Below are positions 13,213-13,366 of a stretch of DNA of 13,366 nucleotides, piece after piece. The position numbers were made by a program, and so were the translations under genes. This DNA is from an uncultured Verrucomicrobiales bacterium (GTDB lineage Bacteria; Verrucomicrobiota; Verrucomicrobiia; Verrucomicrobiales; Akkermansiaceae), in contig CALBVA010000166.1 in NCBI GenBank assembly GCA_937969125.1, positions 1-13,366 on the forward strand, written 5' to 3'. The first letter of the stretch is position 1. Every line of letters begins with the position of its first letter. The notes below the pieces were generated by a model. The model searched no databases. It was not told the DNA's origin and saw only the letters and a program-made list of their open reading frames with translations.

Positions 13213-13366
13213 ATTGAGTTAGGGACACCGATTGCTCGGTGCCCCCTTCGCAGATCCCGGCGTGCGGAACTACCGCACCGGGCTCCTCGCAGGACGCGCA
13301 GTTAGAGCAACGTCAGTATCCAGTGTTTCTGATTTCTATCATGCAGTTTGCTTCGCTTTTGGCAAG
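13213..13366 (-). mobile_element. Group II intron 3' region, copy 3 (different intron type), runs off the window
   Basis: On the minus strand, 13284-13252 can form a domain V: AGCCCGG opening (AGC triad), an upper stem GUGCGG/CCGCAC, and a 2-base GC bulge on the 3' side before CCGGGAUCU. This is followed by GGGGCACCGA-GCAA-UCGGUGUCCC (a stem with one G-U pair and a GNRA loop), the domain VI position, and CUAACUCAAU with the 3' boundary near 13213. The sequence differs from copies 1 and 2, so it is another intron lineage. The upstream 80 bases (13285-13366) show no clear reverse transcriptase end; the ORF, if any, lies beyond the window. Confidence 0.55.

Noticed and set aside
1..13366. CRISPR array, tRNA or rRNA genes
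   Set aside because: I saw no regularly spaced direct repeats and no cloverleaf or rRNA-like sequence on either strand.

Overview
The window looks like part of a verrucomicrobial chromosome (inference). Three things suggest this: a secreted protein ending in a PEP-CTERM sorting tail (VPEPSS, a hydrophobic segment, then RRSKQ), a secreted beta-propeller protein ending in the KRFYRV-type C-terminal domain common in that phylum, and genes that mostly lack a clear Shine-Dalgarno sequence. No rRNA gene is present to fix the taxonomy. Positions 1 to about 10700 are GC-rich with codons strongly biased to C in the third position. From about 10700 to the end the sequence is visibly more AT-rich and full of mobile-element debris.

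Region 1 (1-8954) reads as a piece of an aryl-polyene/flexirubin-type pigment-lipid gene cluster. It holds the C-terminal end of an acyl-CoA ligase (ANL family), a FabZ-like hotdog dehydratase, a PlsC-type acyltransferase, a family 2 glycosyltransferase, a SAM methyltransferase, a NodB-type polysaccharide deacetylase, an LpxL/HtrB-like acyltransferase and a flavin-dependent halogenase-like enzyme. In known clusters a ligase loads an aryl starter, dehydratases build the polyene, and acyl-, glycosyl- and methyltransferases attach the product to a membrane lipid. The ketosynthase, ketoreductase, ACP and exporter genes expected for such a cluster are not in this window and should lie upstream of position 1 if the reading is right. 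The halogenase-like gene suggests a halogenated product, as in brominated xanthomonadin. Genes switch strand repeatedly and overlap at both convergent and divergent junctions. Two apparent outsiders sit inside: a secreted seven-bladed beta-propeller gene (2935-4380) and rlmN (4572-5579).

Region 2 (9068-10696) is prfC, encoding peptide chain release factor 3, starting at TTG. It is followed by a possible hairpin terminator and a poorly coding stretch with a small two-helix membrane protein (10906-11088).

Region 3 (about 11140-13366) is accessory. Two nearly identical group II intron 3' ends (domain V plus domain VI) lie at 11144-11213 (minus) and 12466-12536 (plus), with their 3' ends facing outward. 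Between them are the last ~55 residues of an intron reverse transcriptase/maturase, the first ~45-58 residues of an IS110-family transposase joined directly to it, a palindrome, and one intact gene for an exported CxxC protein. A different intron 3' end lies at 13213-13297 on the minus strand. The PEP-CTERM gene (12544-13194) is wedged between two intron 3' ends with only a few bases to spare on each side. I found no CRISPR array, tRNA or rRNA.
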